Shown here piece by piece: positions 33,453-44,117 of a stretch of 64,000 nt of DNA. The notes beneath the pieces are model-generated. The model was not told where the DNA came from. It saw nothing but the letters and a program-made list of their open reading frames with translations, and made no database searches. This stretch comes from Symsagittifera roscoffensis (Eukaryota; Xenacoelomorpha; Acoela; Convolutidae). Numbering within the stretch: the first letter of the stretch is position 1; the number at the start of each line of letters is the position of its first letter. Made by a program: the position numbers and the translations under genes. The stretch covers positions 24,498,701 to 24,562,700 of the forward strand of contig NC_087063.1 in the NCBI RefSeq assembly GCF_963678635.1. The letters are read 5' to 3'.

Positions 33453-34595
33453 AAGAAATCAATAAAAAACCCCTTAAAAATTGCTAACCAACAATCACAC
33501 AGTCAGTCTTCACCGACATCATCCCAAGAAAACCCGACACCACCTACAATTACCCAAAACCCCCAAACATCTACACGAATTTCTTTCCAAGATAACCCAT
33601 ATACCTTTGAAGAACGACACGCTCGCTTATCTGAACAACTAGAACCAGTTCAGCGACAAGCACCTCTAAGTGAACCAACATATAACTTGTACCCAACACT
33701 ACCACAAGAATTAAGTAGAATACGAAATCTTAGTCAAAATCAAAATACAGTTGAAATAAATAGACAAATTATACATCCACGACGAAATAGAAATTTTCAA
33801 ACCCCCCGAGTTCATTTTGATATACCCCAATCCCCATCACCAAGTACTCCGGAAAACCCAATTAGCATAGTACCGGAAACCCCTACGCTTCTTTCACAAC
33901 GTAGCACCTCAAGTCTACCCTCAGATTACTTAGGTTCAACACCAACATCTGAACAAATACGTGACAATCCTTTTAACCCCCCAAACCAAACATCACGACT
34001 ACCATATTGGACAACACAATCATTCACACAAGGTGAACCCAATTTAATAAATGATCCAATAGATATTTCTACAGATACAACAACATCATCATCACTACCA
34101 GAAACATTATCACTACCATCAACACCATCAATAAGCCAAATTTCACCGACACCTTTTCCTTTAAATTTCCCAAATAACCTCGACGCTAGATATCGAGAAC
34201 AATCATCAACAAATATCCCTTTAAGATTAGACTGGAATACATTCACAGCACCCCCACCATTATTTGGACAGCACCCAGAAAGTAACCGACTCCACAACTG
34301 GGTACTTAATAGATTACAATATAGACAAGATATCCACGAAGACATTCGTGACCATAACATCCAAATACTCCAACAAAATAGTCTACAATTAAAATTTGAA
34401 ATCACGGTTTAACTAAACAACATTGCTCAACATCCTTACCCATTAAACCTGCCAAATATAACAGCTCATTCGCTACCACCAACATTTATAACAACTGAAG
34501 TAATATATAAATACGACAGATATACCAAAAAGACAATTGGTTACATCACATTTTATAACCCGTACTCAGGATTATCATACACATGTATATTCTAA
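33453..34595 (+). pseudogene. ORF-X (Pro/Ser/Thr-rich, no ATG), one internal stop
   Basis: Open in one frame from the TAA at 33450 to TAA 34593 except one stop at 34410-34412 (a Lys codon in B). About 380 codons with no ATG in frame. The first 230 residues are Pro/Ser/Thr/Gln-rich. The last 150 look folded (LRLDWNTFTAPPPLFGQ, NRLHNWVLNRLQYRQDI, VIYKYDRYTKKTIGYI). Family not recognised. Its end overlaps the envelope ATG at 34583 by 13 bases. Confidence 0.7.
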
Positions 34596-37196
34596 AAATA
34601 TTGATTTTTCTCCAACTCCTTTTTCTAATAACCTCCGATCAGAACATAAACCCTTCTCCCCGCACAACACCCCAAGATTTATTAGTAACACATTACGATT
34701 GTGAAGAAAATGAACAAAAAACACTACACAAATATGCAATAAATCAAGTATCACAATGCGAAACAGAACCACAAGCTATAGAAACTACAAATGTAATAGC
34801 GACACTCTATTCAAAAGCCCGAGCAACAACAGTTATAGGATATAATTACAGCAACATTTTCCGAAAAGAAAGTACATTGTTCACAAGTCTCAAACGGAAA
34901 TAAAAACCGACTTGATCACGAATCATTCTACCAAAGTAATATAGAACGACTTTTGCATCTAAACCCCGACGATTGTAAGAACGAGTTACTCAGACTAAAT
35001 ATCACAAGAAATAAAAACACCGACAGAAAATTAGTGTATTTTCAAGTCCTTGCCGATTCTGTACATCAAGCAGAACTTGAAAGATATCAAGGACATATAA
35101 AAATAGATGAAAAATACCCATACAACGGCGCACACGGAAGATTAACTTATGACATACACGATAAGCACTGGATACCACACATTGGTATAAATAATCCATC
35201 AAACTGCAAAGCAGACACAAAAAATAGAGGATATCAAGAAATAATGTTTTTCGATTGGAAAATACAACTCGAAAAAATACAACTCACACGAGATTTATCT
35301 GACAACACAATGATCTATCAAGGAATTAGATTACCTTGTAAAAACGATCAAGGTTATTGTGACCCTACAACACGAACACAAGCAACAATTGTTTCGTTTC
35401 CCGAAGATACATGTACAACATTTCAAGTAGCAAAAATACACGCCCGAATGATAAAATTTCACGAAAAATATTTCATACAATCAATCCCATATGAACAAGT
35501 AAATCCATCACGAAAACAAAGTACTGATTTTAGAAACATCCACAATATAGAAAATAAATTGACACGTTTTCAAATATATCAAGAAACAGAACTCGCATGC
35601 AAATACAGAAATCCCCTTCACAAAACACAATATTCTGAAATATTAGTTGAATACGAAAAAGGTTTCGACATGACCACTGAAAAAATAAAAATTGACCCTT
35701 ATGCCACAGGTCATCCTCTAAACGAAGGAACATATATACCAGTTAACTTTCAAAAAAGTAATGGTCAACCTGGTGGACATCTAAAGCCACATGACACTAG
35801 AAGCTCACGTTTACAAGAACTATCACTAATGAATAATTCTTATTTTGGTAATATCCACTATGATATTCTTTTAGATATGAAATTAGACTACACAATTAGT
35901 CGAATTTTTCAGGAAAGGTCACTCTCTGAATTAGAAACACTTCACCAACTATGCGAATTAGAACGGACACAAGTCCTACAATCACTTGCACTAGCAGTAT
36001 TAAAAATACCCTACGCAGGATATTTACTATCAGGAAATAGATCAAATTTTTTAGACTACGTAGGAAACATTTTATGGTTTTATACTTGTACCAAAAAAGT
36101 ATCACCACTATATGTTTTTGAAGATAAACGATGCTATAAAAGAATCCCTATCTTTTGTAAAAATAAAGTACATTTCGTTGACACACTTTCAAGACGAACA
36201 TATTTTTGGGATACCGCAGTCCCATGTGGATCAGAAAACAGCCACAATGTAGTACAATTGAACCCAGATGAAAATAAATATTATCTTCTTACCCCATACC
36301 CCACATTAATGCAATCACTCAAAAAATTTTCACCCGAAAGCATTAGAGCTATTGCTCGAAACCCAAATATTGATTTACAATCAATTGGAATATATTCAAA
36401 ATCCGATATCCAACATCACACTAGAACACAACAATTCCAGGAATTATTAACACAAATGGACACTATACAAAGACAATCAATTGACCAAAACTTACGCAAA
36501 CTTGCCGAAACCGCAGGATTTGCAGATATCTATGCACAAGATTATAGCGGATATTTTAAAGACATTAAAGACTATATATATCTAAATGGTGAAAAACACA
36601 GACCACAAGATATTTCACTTATAAATATTTTTAGGTTTGTTACACTAAAAAATGAAATTCTCGATTTTCTAGGATGGCCCTATTACATCTTAGAAAAATT
36701 AACTATTTTATACGCAATGTTTAACTTTATAGGATTTCTTTTTTCACTTTTAAAAGGAATCTATAATACATGCGCTATACACACACAAGTAAATAGACAA
36801 GCATGTGTAGCACGCATACTATTTGCAGGATTTTTTCGAATTTTCTCATCATCAATAAACAAAATTCTTTTAGACGCACAAATAAAAGAATATAACACAA
36901 AAATAGCGACAAAACAGAACACGTACGACAAAGAACAGAATAATAGAGAGGTAACGCCTACAGCACCACAATTACCACACCTACCACATAACCATCCATT
37001 ATCCCTAGTCCCACGAAATTTCCGAAATTTAGCAATAACACATAATCCAAATTTTAGACCAAACATATCGCAAAGTCCCATACAACATATAATGACACAT
37101 CATTCACAAGATGAAAATACATATGAACAAATTATCGAACAACCCCATACCACTGCTTTTCAGTCTCAAAATAATAATTTTTTTAGCCCACGATGA
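34583..37196 (+). pseudogene. env: Envelope-like glycoprotein, element A (one frameshift)
   Basis: ATG 34583 opens a signal peptide (MYILKILIFLQLLFLITS). The reading changes frame near 34850, where B has the longer form, then runs open from about 34855 to TGA 37194. The long part has many Cys, N-glycosylation sequons (NITR, NNSY, NRSN), a conserved middle block (LCELERTQVLQSLALAVLK, FYTCTK, RCYKRIPIFC, VPCGSENS), and a hydrophobic region at about 36650-36850 (EKLTILYAMFNFIGFLFSLL, then ARILFAGFFRIF) before a Pro-rich tail of about 110 residues ending near YEQII. The layout is a type I surface glycoprotein with cytoplasmic tail, presumably for virion entry. The source family is not certain; an envelope acquired from an RNA virus is the likeliest idea. 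Confidence 0.8.
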
Positions 37197-39001
37197 GCCG
37201 ACAACTTGGATCCCTACACCGCTCAAATTCCCATGCAACCAACCTCAACACTCCAATTACAATATTTCCACTTTTTGCTTTCCCGCCACCCGATTTCCCA
37301 ACTAGTAATATAACATCAGGCATGAATTCAGACACTAATTCAAATATTTCAGTTTTATACTCCATTTCACAACTCAATAACCCTAATATAGAAACCCCTG
37401 ATGAATTCGCAGACTCCGAATCATCTCCATCCAATAATTTTTAAACCAACTCCTCAGTTTTTTCAAAACCCCCTTTTCAACCAATCCCACCAAATAACCC
37501 ACTCCCGTCCATTTCTACACCCTCTTATGCTTCACAAGTAACCCCAACCTACTCTTCATTTCATTCAAACCGATCATCCAATTCTCCAGATATTCCCCAA
37601 ATCTCCCAAGAACTCGATAATTTTATCACCCTCCAACAACAACTGTTACACCCTAACACCCCCACTATAAATCAGATTTCTTCCACAATAGAATCCTCAA
37701 ACCCACCTACCCCTACACCCTCTTCAGCTTATAATGCATCATTAGCACAATCATCCACATCCACCGAATCATCAAATAGCACTAATAGAGCTTATCGCAC
37801 TTTTAAAAGAAAATTCCCGAACCATCCATTCCCAATCAAACCAGGAACAGCCCGTGAATACATTAATCATCCACATCACACTAACAAGAAAGATTTTCTA
37901 GCAATCACCTTACCTTCATTTCCACAATATACTTTAAACAACCCTCATGACACTAACGACACACGTAGTTTTGTAGATGAACATGTTTTAATGCCTACAC
38001 TTCATTGGACATCATATTATCATTTTACTAATCCCCTTTGCCTACCGTTATCTAATACTCATAACGATATAGAAAGAAATCAAGATATGCTATATCGACT
38101 CACCACACCACTAACACATAGACAATTTACTTATATAGGATATAAAAAATCACTAAAAACATTCACTGCACCCCGGGCTAACGAATTTACACTAGAATAT
38201 TACGATCATAATATCATCCGAACTAATCAAGACCAATTTTTAGATGACGACCGCTTCGCTAACCCACAACTAACAGAAAAATTTTTCATCAAAACACCAT
38301 ATGTATTTAAACTCAATATATTTGATCGAAAATTTGATCACATCATTTCTGAAGCACTAACCGACATGCAAGCTTACGAAAGTTTTAAAGAAAAATTTCA
38401 ATTATTTTCACTAACCTTTCACTTCCTTGCACCACATGAACGCGATTTGCACTGCTCACACGACATTATGTTACGCACTAAACAAACCCACACATATACA
38501 TATTATCGCTTCATACAAAATCATTTTGATCTACACACTCCATCAAGACAACCACACCACCGTTTTCAGTTTCTTAACTCTAAATACACTTCGCCATTTT
38601 TTCTAAATTTCACATATTGCATCAAAGATACTAACCTCCACGGCATCCTCCGCACTTATGACCCAATAACACAAATGTATATATTTTGTCCCATCACAAA
38701 GACCTTTAATGCAGAAGAATCCAGACCCTTCCTTATCCCACATGAATTTATCCAACCTATAGAAATCCCTATATTAGAATTCATCCACAATACTAAATAC
38801 AATCACAAAATATATAATCTCATTCAAAACACACCTTATGAGTTTGCAGTTGGCACCGAAGAACTAAAAACTATTAAAGCACTTCAATTGCTTTGGCCAC
38901 TGCTTCAAACTAAAAACATCATTCGCATACTAGCAAAATTACTAACAAATTCCGATATGATACAAGACATCTTCCCCCACGGTTTTTTCCCCGACGACTA
39001 A
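37193..39001 (+). pseudogene. ORF-Y, unknown protein after env, single in-frame stop
   Basis: ATG 37193 overlaps the env stop as ATGA. The frame runs to TAA 38999 with only one stop, TAA at 37442-37444 after 83 codons. Beyond that stop there is no ATG until 37988 (codons VLMPTLHW), though the whole stretch is open and compositionally continuous. N-terminal 230 residues are Pro/Ser/Thr/Asn-rich. The rest (about 370 residues, Phe/His/Tyr-rich, e.g. HWTSYYHFTNPLCLPLS, LFSLTFHFLAPHERDLHC) looks globular, without signal peptide or membrane segments. Family not recognised. Either an inactivated 602-residue protein or two products separated by a stop. Element B leaves the window before this gene. 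Confidence 0.65.
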
Positions 39002-40608
39002 CAGGTAAGTATAATTTATACATATTCTTCACTAATAAATTTCAAATAAATACAACCATTCTTTACTCATGTTTCATTTAGATCTTTAGTCTTCATACCA
39101 CGATCATCTGCAAAAAACAAAAAAGCAAAATAAAAAATAAACTTGTTAAAATTCTTCTAAACTTCATTAATATTTTCCACAAGATAAACTGATAAAATTT
39201 ATACCAAATGTAGTGAATTAATTTATGAATTGTTTCCCCAAAAGCAGTAAATTTCATAAAAACTGAAAATTTGTAATTTAGTTTTTCCACAAAACAAGCA
39301 GTAAAATTAAAATTCTATGTAGTAAATTGATAAAATGAAAATGCAGTAATAACCTTTTGATATTTTCATTCACTCGCACAGGAATTCTATCCAAACTCGC
39401 ACAGCTCGCCCACGAAGAATTGTTTAAATAATGAATTTCAGTTTCAAGTTTTCACACTCAACAACTCTAACACACGATAAAAAGTTTCAAACTTTCCTTT
39501 AACCCGGTTGGAAAGGAATTATATACTAAACCAAACTAACCAACGCAGCTTACTAAACACCACAAATCATAAAATAACAGCATGACTAAGAAAAGAAAAC
39601 CAACGGTACCCAAACCGGATTAACCCAGTTTAAAACTGGATAATTTATTCTTTTGAAGACTATTATAAAGTCTAAGAAAGAAATAATAAAACACAAAAAA
39701 GTCGAAAGACAAACCCATAACAAAAACAATTTGATTTTTGAAAAAAGGACACAACCAATGGAACATAAGAAAGACCACCATAAACCCAACATAAAACGTT
39801 ATCACATAACAGGACCTCTCACAGAAACCGCACGAAATCATACTCCCACTCCTGGCCTAACCCACCAGAGAGGACGTCCTGAGCATGCTCTATAGCCGGC
39901 CTAACCCACCGCGCTACATCCACGCTTTGTGACCACACTTCTATTTTTAATAAGAGGTACTCAAGGGTGAGTAACTCTTCAAAATAACCGAACTAAAACA
40001 AAATGCTTTTGTGAAAACAACTAACCAAAATCATAATTAAAACACTTAACTAATAAAAATTTTATAAAATGTAAACTATACTTTGCAGTATATAGATCAG
40101 CATACAACAATAAAGACGAACATCCAAAGACAAAATGACCCCACTACACTTGAAAAAGAATGGCCAACCACAAACCAATATGCAGTCCACAATCACAAAC
40201 TCAAAGGATTTAGAGTACGACTTGACTTCGCAGAAAAGGACTTCATTGAACTAGACCAATGACCACCTCGATGTTCAAGTATACGTACAGATCCGAGTTA
40301 CAAGGCATCCCCTCCACGCACAATCTCCACGCCATTCCCAGACGAGGTCGAACATAAAAGAAGTTCTCTACATAAAACAGAAAAACCCGTCATAGTAAAC
40401 CATTCTGAAATCAGATTGATTTCATTGGGAAACACCATCGTTGTCACAAGAAGACACAACGATTGATGCCCCTAACTCCAGCGTCCTGGAACTTCTCTAA
40501 CAAGAGAAACCGGACAAGAGTACGATGTTCGCCAAATACCAACGTCCATCATCCATCCTTTAAATTGCAGAAAGACAATTCTAAAAAACTCTGTAAAACC
40601 CGGATGGG
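39002..40608 (+). other. 3' untranslated region of element A
   Basis: No supported ORF. A perfect splice donor CAG/GTAAGT sits at 39002-39010, directly after the ORF-Y stop; a fitting acceptor CTCGCACAG lies near 39374-39382. GGCCTAACCCACC occurs twice near 39857 and 39899. A weak purine stretch CGGATGGG (40601-40608) abuts the 3' LTR and should be the polypurine tract. Confidence 0.5.
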
Positions 40609-41018
40609 TGGAACCTGATCTAAACTATAGTTTATGATTGGATAAATTAGATATTTTACCACTGTAAAGTATTTAATATTAACCAATCATGATCCATCTA
40701 ACTAACAACCCACTTATTTGTAAGTGCTGAAATTACTTGTAATTTCAGCACCAGAGAGATTTGAATTTAACTTAGAAATTAGTTGCCTCTCCAAGAGAAC
40801 TTCAGCAGCCGCAACAGACCAGTATACCCTAGATCTATTGAGCCTGGCAGAGACTAGTTAAACACCCTGAGACTAGAAAGTATAAGAGTAAGATTAGGAT
40901 CGGTATTAGACTAAGAAGTTGCACGAATCTATCCGGCCGAAAATAAGATAGCGTGACGAGCAGACGGTGTACCCTATCCGAAATTACTCTATGAGTTAAC
41001 CACATCGGTCCTAACTCA
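40609..41018 (+). repeat. Element A 3' LTR, 410 bp
   Basis: TGGAACCTGATC to CCTAACTCA; after the first 28 bases nearly identical to 22099-22508. Followed by TTAA. Confidence 0.95.
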
Positions 41019-41022
41019 TTAA

Positions 41023-41200
41023 GCGGATAGTTCTGTAAGAACCGCTTTCTACCTTCGGTATTCTGGGAGAAAAACAGTCTAGACTTTATACTTTGGTCTG
41101 CTTCGAGAAAATATATTCCAGGGGCCAGCCTAGGGTCTTTAGTTCTCCTTTCGTCGTTACGTTCTTGTCTTTTAAACAATCCTTTCCATTTAAACCATTT
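41023..41200 (-). pseudogene. gag N-terminal remnant of the gypsy element split by element A
   Basis: Minus strand from about 41179 reads KRQERNDERRTKDPRLAPG, then SRLFFSQNTEGRKRFLQNYP, parallel to LYLALGAEGKRVFAQKHP of the 6.5-kb element gag. It stops at the TTAA of the insertion and continues at 22098 as TSAQDFFENCELLF, parallel to SFKEFYELLESAF. This proves the two flanks were once contiguous. Confidence 0.8.
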
Positions 41201-41732
41201 CTTGTTTTGCTGTTCAACTTCGTCCTAATAATTTTATCCTGGATTTTTAAAGTCAAAATCTACATCCTGTTACCATATTAGCCTGTTTCCTTGATTCTAA
41301 AAAAAAACATTTTTCTAAGACAATTCAGTTTCTATAGTGATCTCTTTTTTTCGGATGAGTCTTTCTTTTTTGTAAAGGTCATTAGTTTGACGTAAAAAAG
41401 GTTAATCGCATTTTTCCAGCATTCTCAGTTAACTTCTGGAAACAATCGCTGTAAGAGTTGAGCACCTCAGACCGGTCAAAACCAACTCAAAATAGTGTTT
41501 CTAGCACAAACATTATTTTGAGAACCAATAGTATGTTCAGTGGACGTTTTTTTAGTTCCTCCGAAAATTCGAGAGCTCTGTTACCTTAGCAATTAGGATT
41601 ACTAGAAATAGCATTCCTAAATGGTTTAAAAAGCGGAACCTTCAAAATAATACGTGCTCTAGGAGCAAAACCCAAACCCTAAAGACAAGCCTAGGAAAAA
41701 CTGAGGAAGACGAATTGGTTGATTTTGTTCTA
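41201..41732. other. No gene seen
   Basis: Possible further decay of the split gypsy element, but no alignable gag start or LTR end found. Confidence 0.35.
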
Positions 41733-42462
41733 CAGTGTTGATTTAATTTATCCGGACAAACCTTCAAAACTTGAATTTTCAAACGCGTTTTTCTCAAATT
41801 GGGTTAAGATTAGACAAAAAGTGAAGAGAACAAAAGTTGCTTAGAATTTCACTAGAATTAATATGATGTCATTTTTTCTCCGAAATTCTCAACAAAAATT
41901 TTACCTCAAAAATGGGTAATTTTGGCTTTTTTCAATTAATCAAGAATTACACTGAAACTACTTTGTTAATTGATAGAAAAATTATATCACAGGAAGCCTC
42001 TTACGCAGCTCAACAAAGTTTACTAAGGATTAAATCTCCAAAAATTTGCGCAAATTGTTCAAAATATATTTTTAAACAGAGATTCTGGGTTTTATATAGT
42101 AAAAATCACATTTATTCACTATCAAGTGAAAATTTTTTCTCTTATACTGGTTTTTGGAGATTTAACCCTTATTTAACTTTGTTGAGCTGCGTAAGAGGCT
42201 TCCTGTGATATAATTTTCAAATCAATTAACAAAATAGTTTCCGCGTAATTCTTGATTAATTGAAAAAAGCCAAAATGACCCATTTTTGGGTTAAAATTTT
42301 TGTTGAGAATTTCGGGAAAAAATGGCACCATAATAATTCTGGTGAAATTCTAAGCAACTTTTGTTCTCTTCACTTTTTGTCTAATCTTAACCCAATTTGA
42401 GAAAAACGCGTTTGAAAATTCAAGTTTTGTTCGATTTGTCCGAATAATTTAAATCAGCACTG
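41733..42462. mobile_element. TA-flanked foldback element (Tc1/mariner-type ends), 730 bp
   Basis: TA then CAGTGTTGATTTAA at the left; AAATCAGCACTG then TA at the right. The two halves are inverted copies over about 300 bp each (CAAACGCGTTTTTCTCAAAT on both arms, GGAAGCCTCTTACGCAGCTC near the centre) around a short middle. No transposase. An older copy lies at about 11960-12598. Any small frames in it mirror each other across the arms. Confidence 0.8.
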
Positions 42463-44117
42463 TACTCTACGAACATGAATTTCTACAACTAAAAAGCAAC
42501 AAGAGTGCTCGTATCAGGGCGAAGCCCTGAAAGTTCCGACTGCCTTTTAACGTTTATGGAGCAGTAATAACATAAGCAACATTAAAAAAATTGGATCTAC
42601 TTAACAATCTCCCCCCTTATTGTATCTACTAAAGAATCCCCCCTTTCTTGAAAGAGGGGGGGGGGGGGGGAGATTGTTAAGTAGATCCAACAAATTAAAT
42701 GAAATAAAATAAAATGAAAAACTTTTCTAAAATTTGAAAACTTTTCTATGAAAATCTTCCCCCCACACGCCATATAAAGTACAAAACAATAGATTATGCT
42801 CCTTGTAACAAATCAATTATGGCAAATAAGCTTCTTTCAACCAATTTGGAACAATTTCTAAGACGGATTAAATCTCCGCTTACGCGTTAATAGCGCGAAT
42901 TATATCTCGCATTAATTGTCCCAAATTGGTCAAAATGGCAATCTTTAAACCGTCATAACTTTACGAAAAATGACCACAGGTGAAATATTTTTTCAAATTT
43001 AAGCTCAGGACAATAATACCTTTCGAATGATATAAAAATATTCCGTCAAAATTGGCTAGTTAAAAAGTCGAAATTTGTCTGAAGAAAAAAAAACCCACCC
43101 CGAGCACAAATATTCCGTTACTTTCGTATCGAAAGTCGGAACAAAAAGTCGGAAGAAAAACGACCAAACTTAAAATTCAGATTATTTCGGGACTTATTGT
43201 TTATTCTTGATTCTTAAACGCAACTAAACTGATAAATCATGATTAATCAACAGTTTTTTGCAAAACTTCAAGAGGCACAATTAATTAATTCTTTCCCAAT
43301 TAAAACTTTTTCCTTATTTCTAACCTTTGTTTTTTTGCATCAGTTGTGAATCAAAGCTGCCAATTGGAATAAATCAAATCAAAGAGTGTGGTAGAAACAT
43401 TGGTTAATGAGTTGATTCGCTCGGGAATTTCCTCTATTAATTCTTTTCTAACCACTAAAAATGGGATCGTCCCTTAAATTTGAGCGCATATTTTCTGCGA
43501 TTAGTCAGGTACTGTATCTCTTATTCAGCTATTGTGTTTAACATGTCTCGTACTTCCAGCTGCATGGAAATTATTCCTTAAAAGCTCTTCTGATGATGAG
43601 AAAAGATGGCTCAAACAGTACCTTGACAAACCCGCGCCGAGCCTTAATCTATACTCAAAATTGATATGTCGCCATCGCCACGACTCAAAATGGGTATGAC
43701 ACGACTTGCGCCGCCGAAAAAAATTGCGAGACTACGCGAACCTTAAAGATACGTGACAATTTTGCGCGACCAAGAAAATTCAACGCCATTTTGCGCAACG
43801 CATTTTAATTTTGTCGAGTCCTAGCTTTTAAACTTAAATTCATCAACCTTTAAACTATAATTTTTGCGTGAAAGTTTGTAGTGGTCCTTGACGAAAACAA
43901 ATGCATAGCAGGCCATGAAATATGATAAATTTTTAGCGAAACTGTATCTTTTAGATTTGATTGAGGCACATAGCGTAGCAGTTTGTTTTACATTAAGCTA
44001 TTCGCAAGGAATGCAAGTTCGGAAGGAGTGTCTTGAGGGTTTGAAAATTAAGGGCTCCCTTAGTAGGGTTCATGGGAGAAATTGGTTGCCCGGTTTTGTT
44101 GAATTTTTTTTTACAAA
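42463..44117. other. No gene; small hairpins
   Basis: Holds the hairpin at 42591-42690, an imperfect palindrome at about 42848-42950 (CCAATTTGGAACAATT against AATTGTCCCAAATTGG), and weak relics of the GCGAC minisatellite near 43690-43810. No coding sequence supported. Confidence 0.45.
42591..42690. repeat. 100-bp G/C-run hairpin
   Basis: TTGGATCTACTTAACAATCT plus a C-run at the left is mirrored by a G-run of about 14 plus AGATTGTTAAGTAGATCCAA at the right; arms about 26 bp. Looks like a tiny terminal-inverted-repeat element. No clear target duplication. Confidence 0.7.

Larger units (their letters stand above)
22099..41018 (+). mobile_element. Element A: giant envelope-bearing Ty3/gypsy-type element, 18,920 bp
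   Basis: Two 410-bp LTRs (22099-22508 and 40609-41018), target duplication TTAA on both sides (22095-22098, 41019-41022), primer site at 22511. The flanks are the two halves of one older gypsy gag, so insertion and both ends are certain. Gene order: 77-codon leader ORF, basic ORF, Gag-Pol in one frame, two tiny membrane ORFs, ORF-X, envelope-like glycoprotein, ORF-Y. The LTRs differ at about 5 positions. Coding regions carry multiple private stops and frameshifts. Usual gypsy elements are 5-8 kb, so about 11 kb of this one is additional leader, accessory genes and UTR. Confidence 0.95.

Noticed and set aside
39840-39940. tRNA-like or SINE-like segment (minus strand TAGCGCGGTGGGTTAGGCC)
   Set aside because: An A-box-like word is present, but no B box (GGTTCGANNCC) at the right distance and no cloverleaf.
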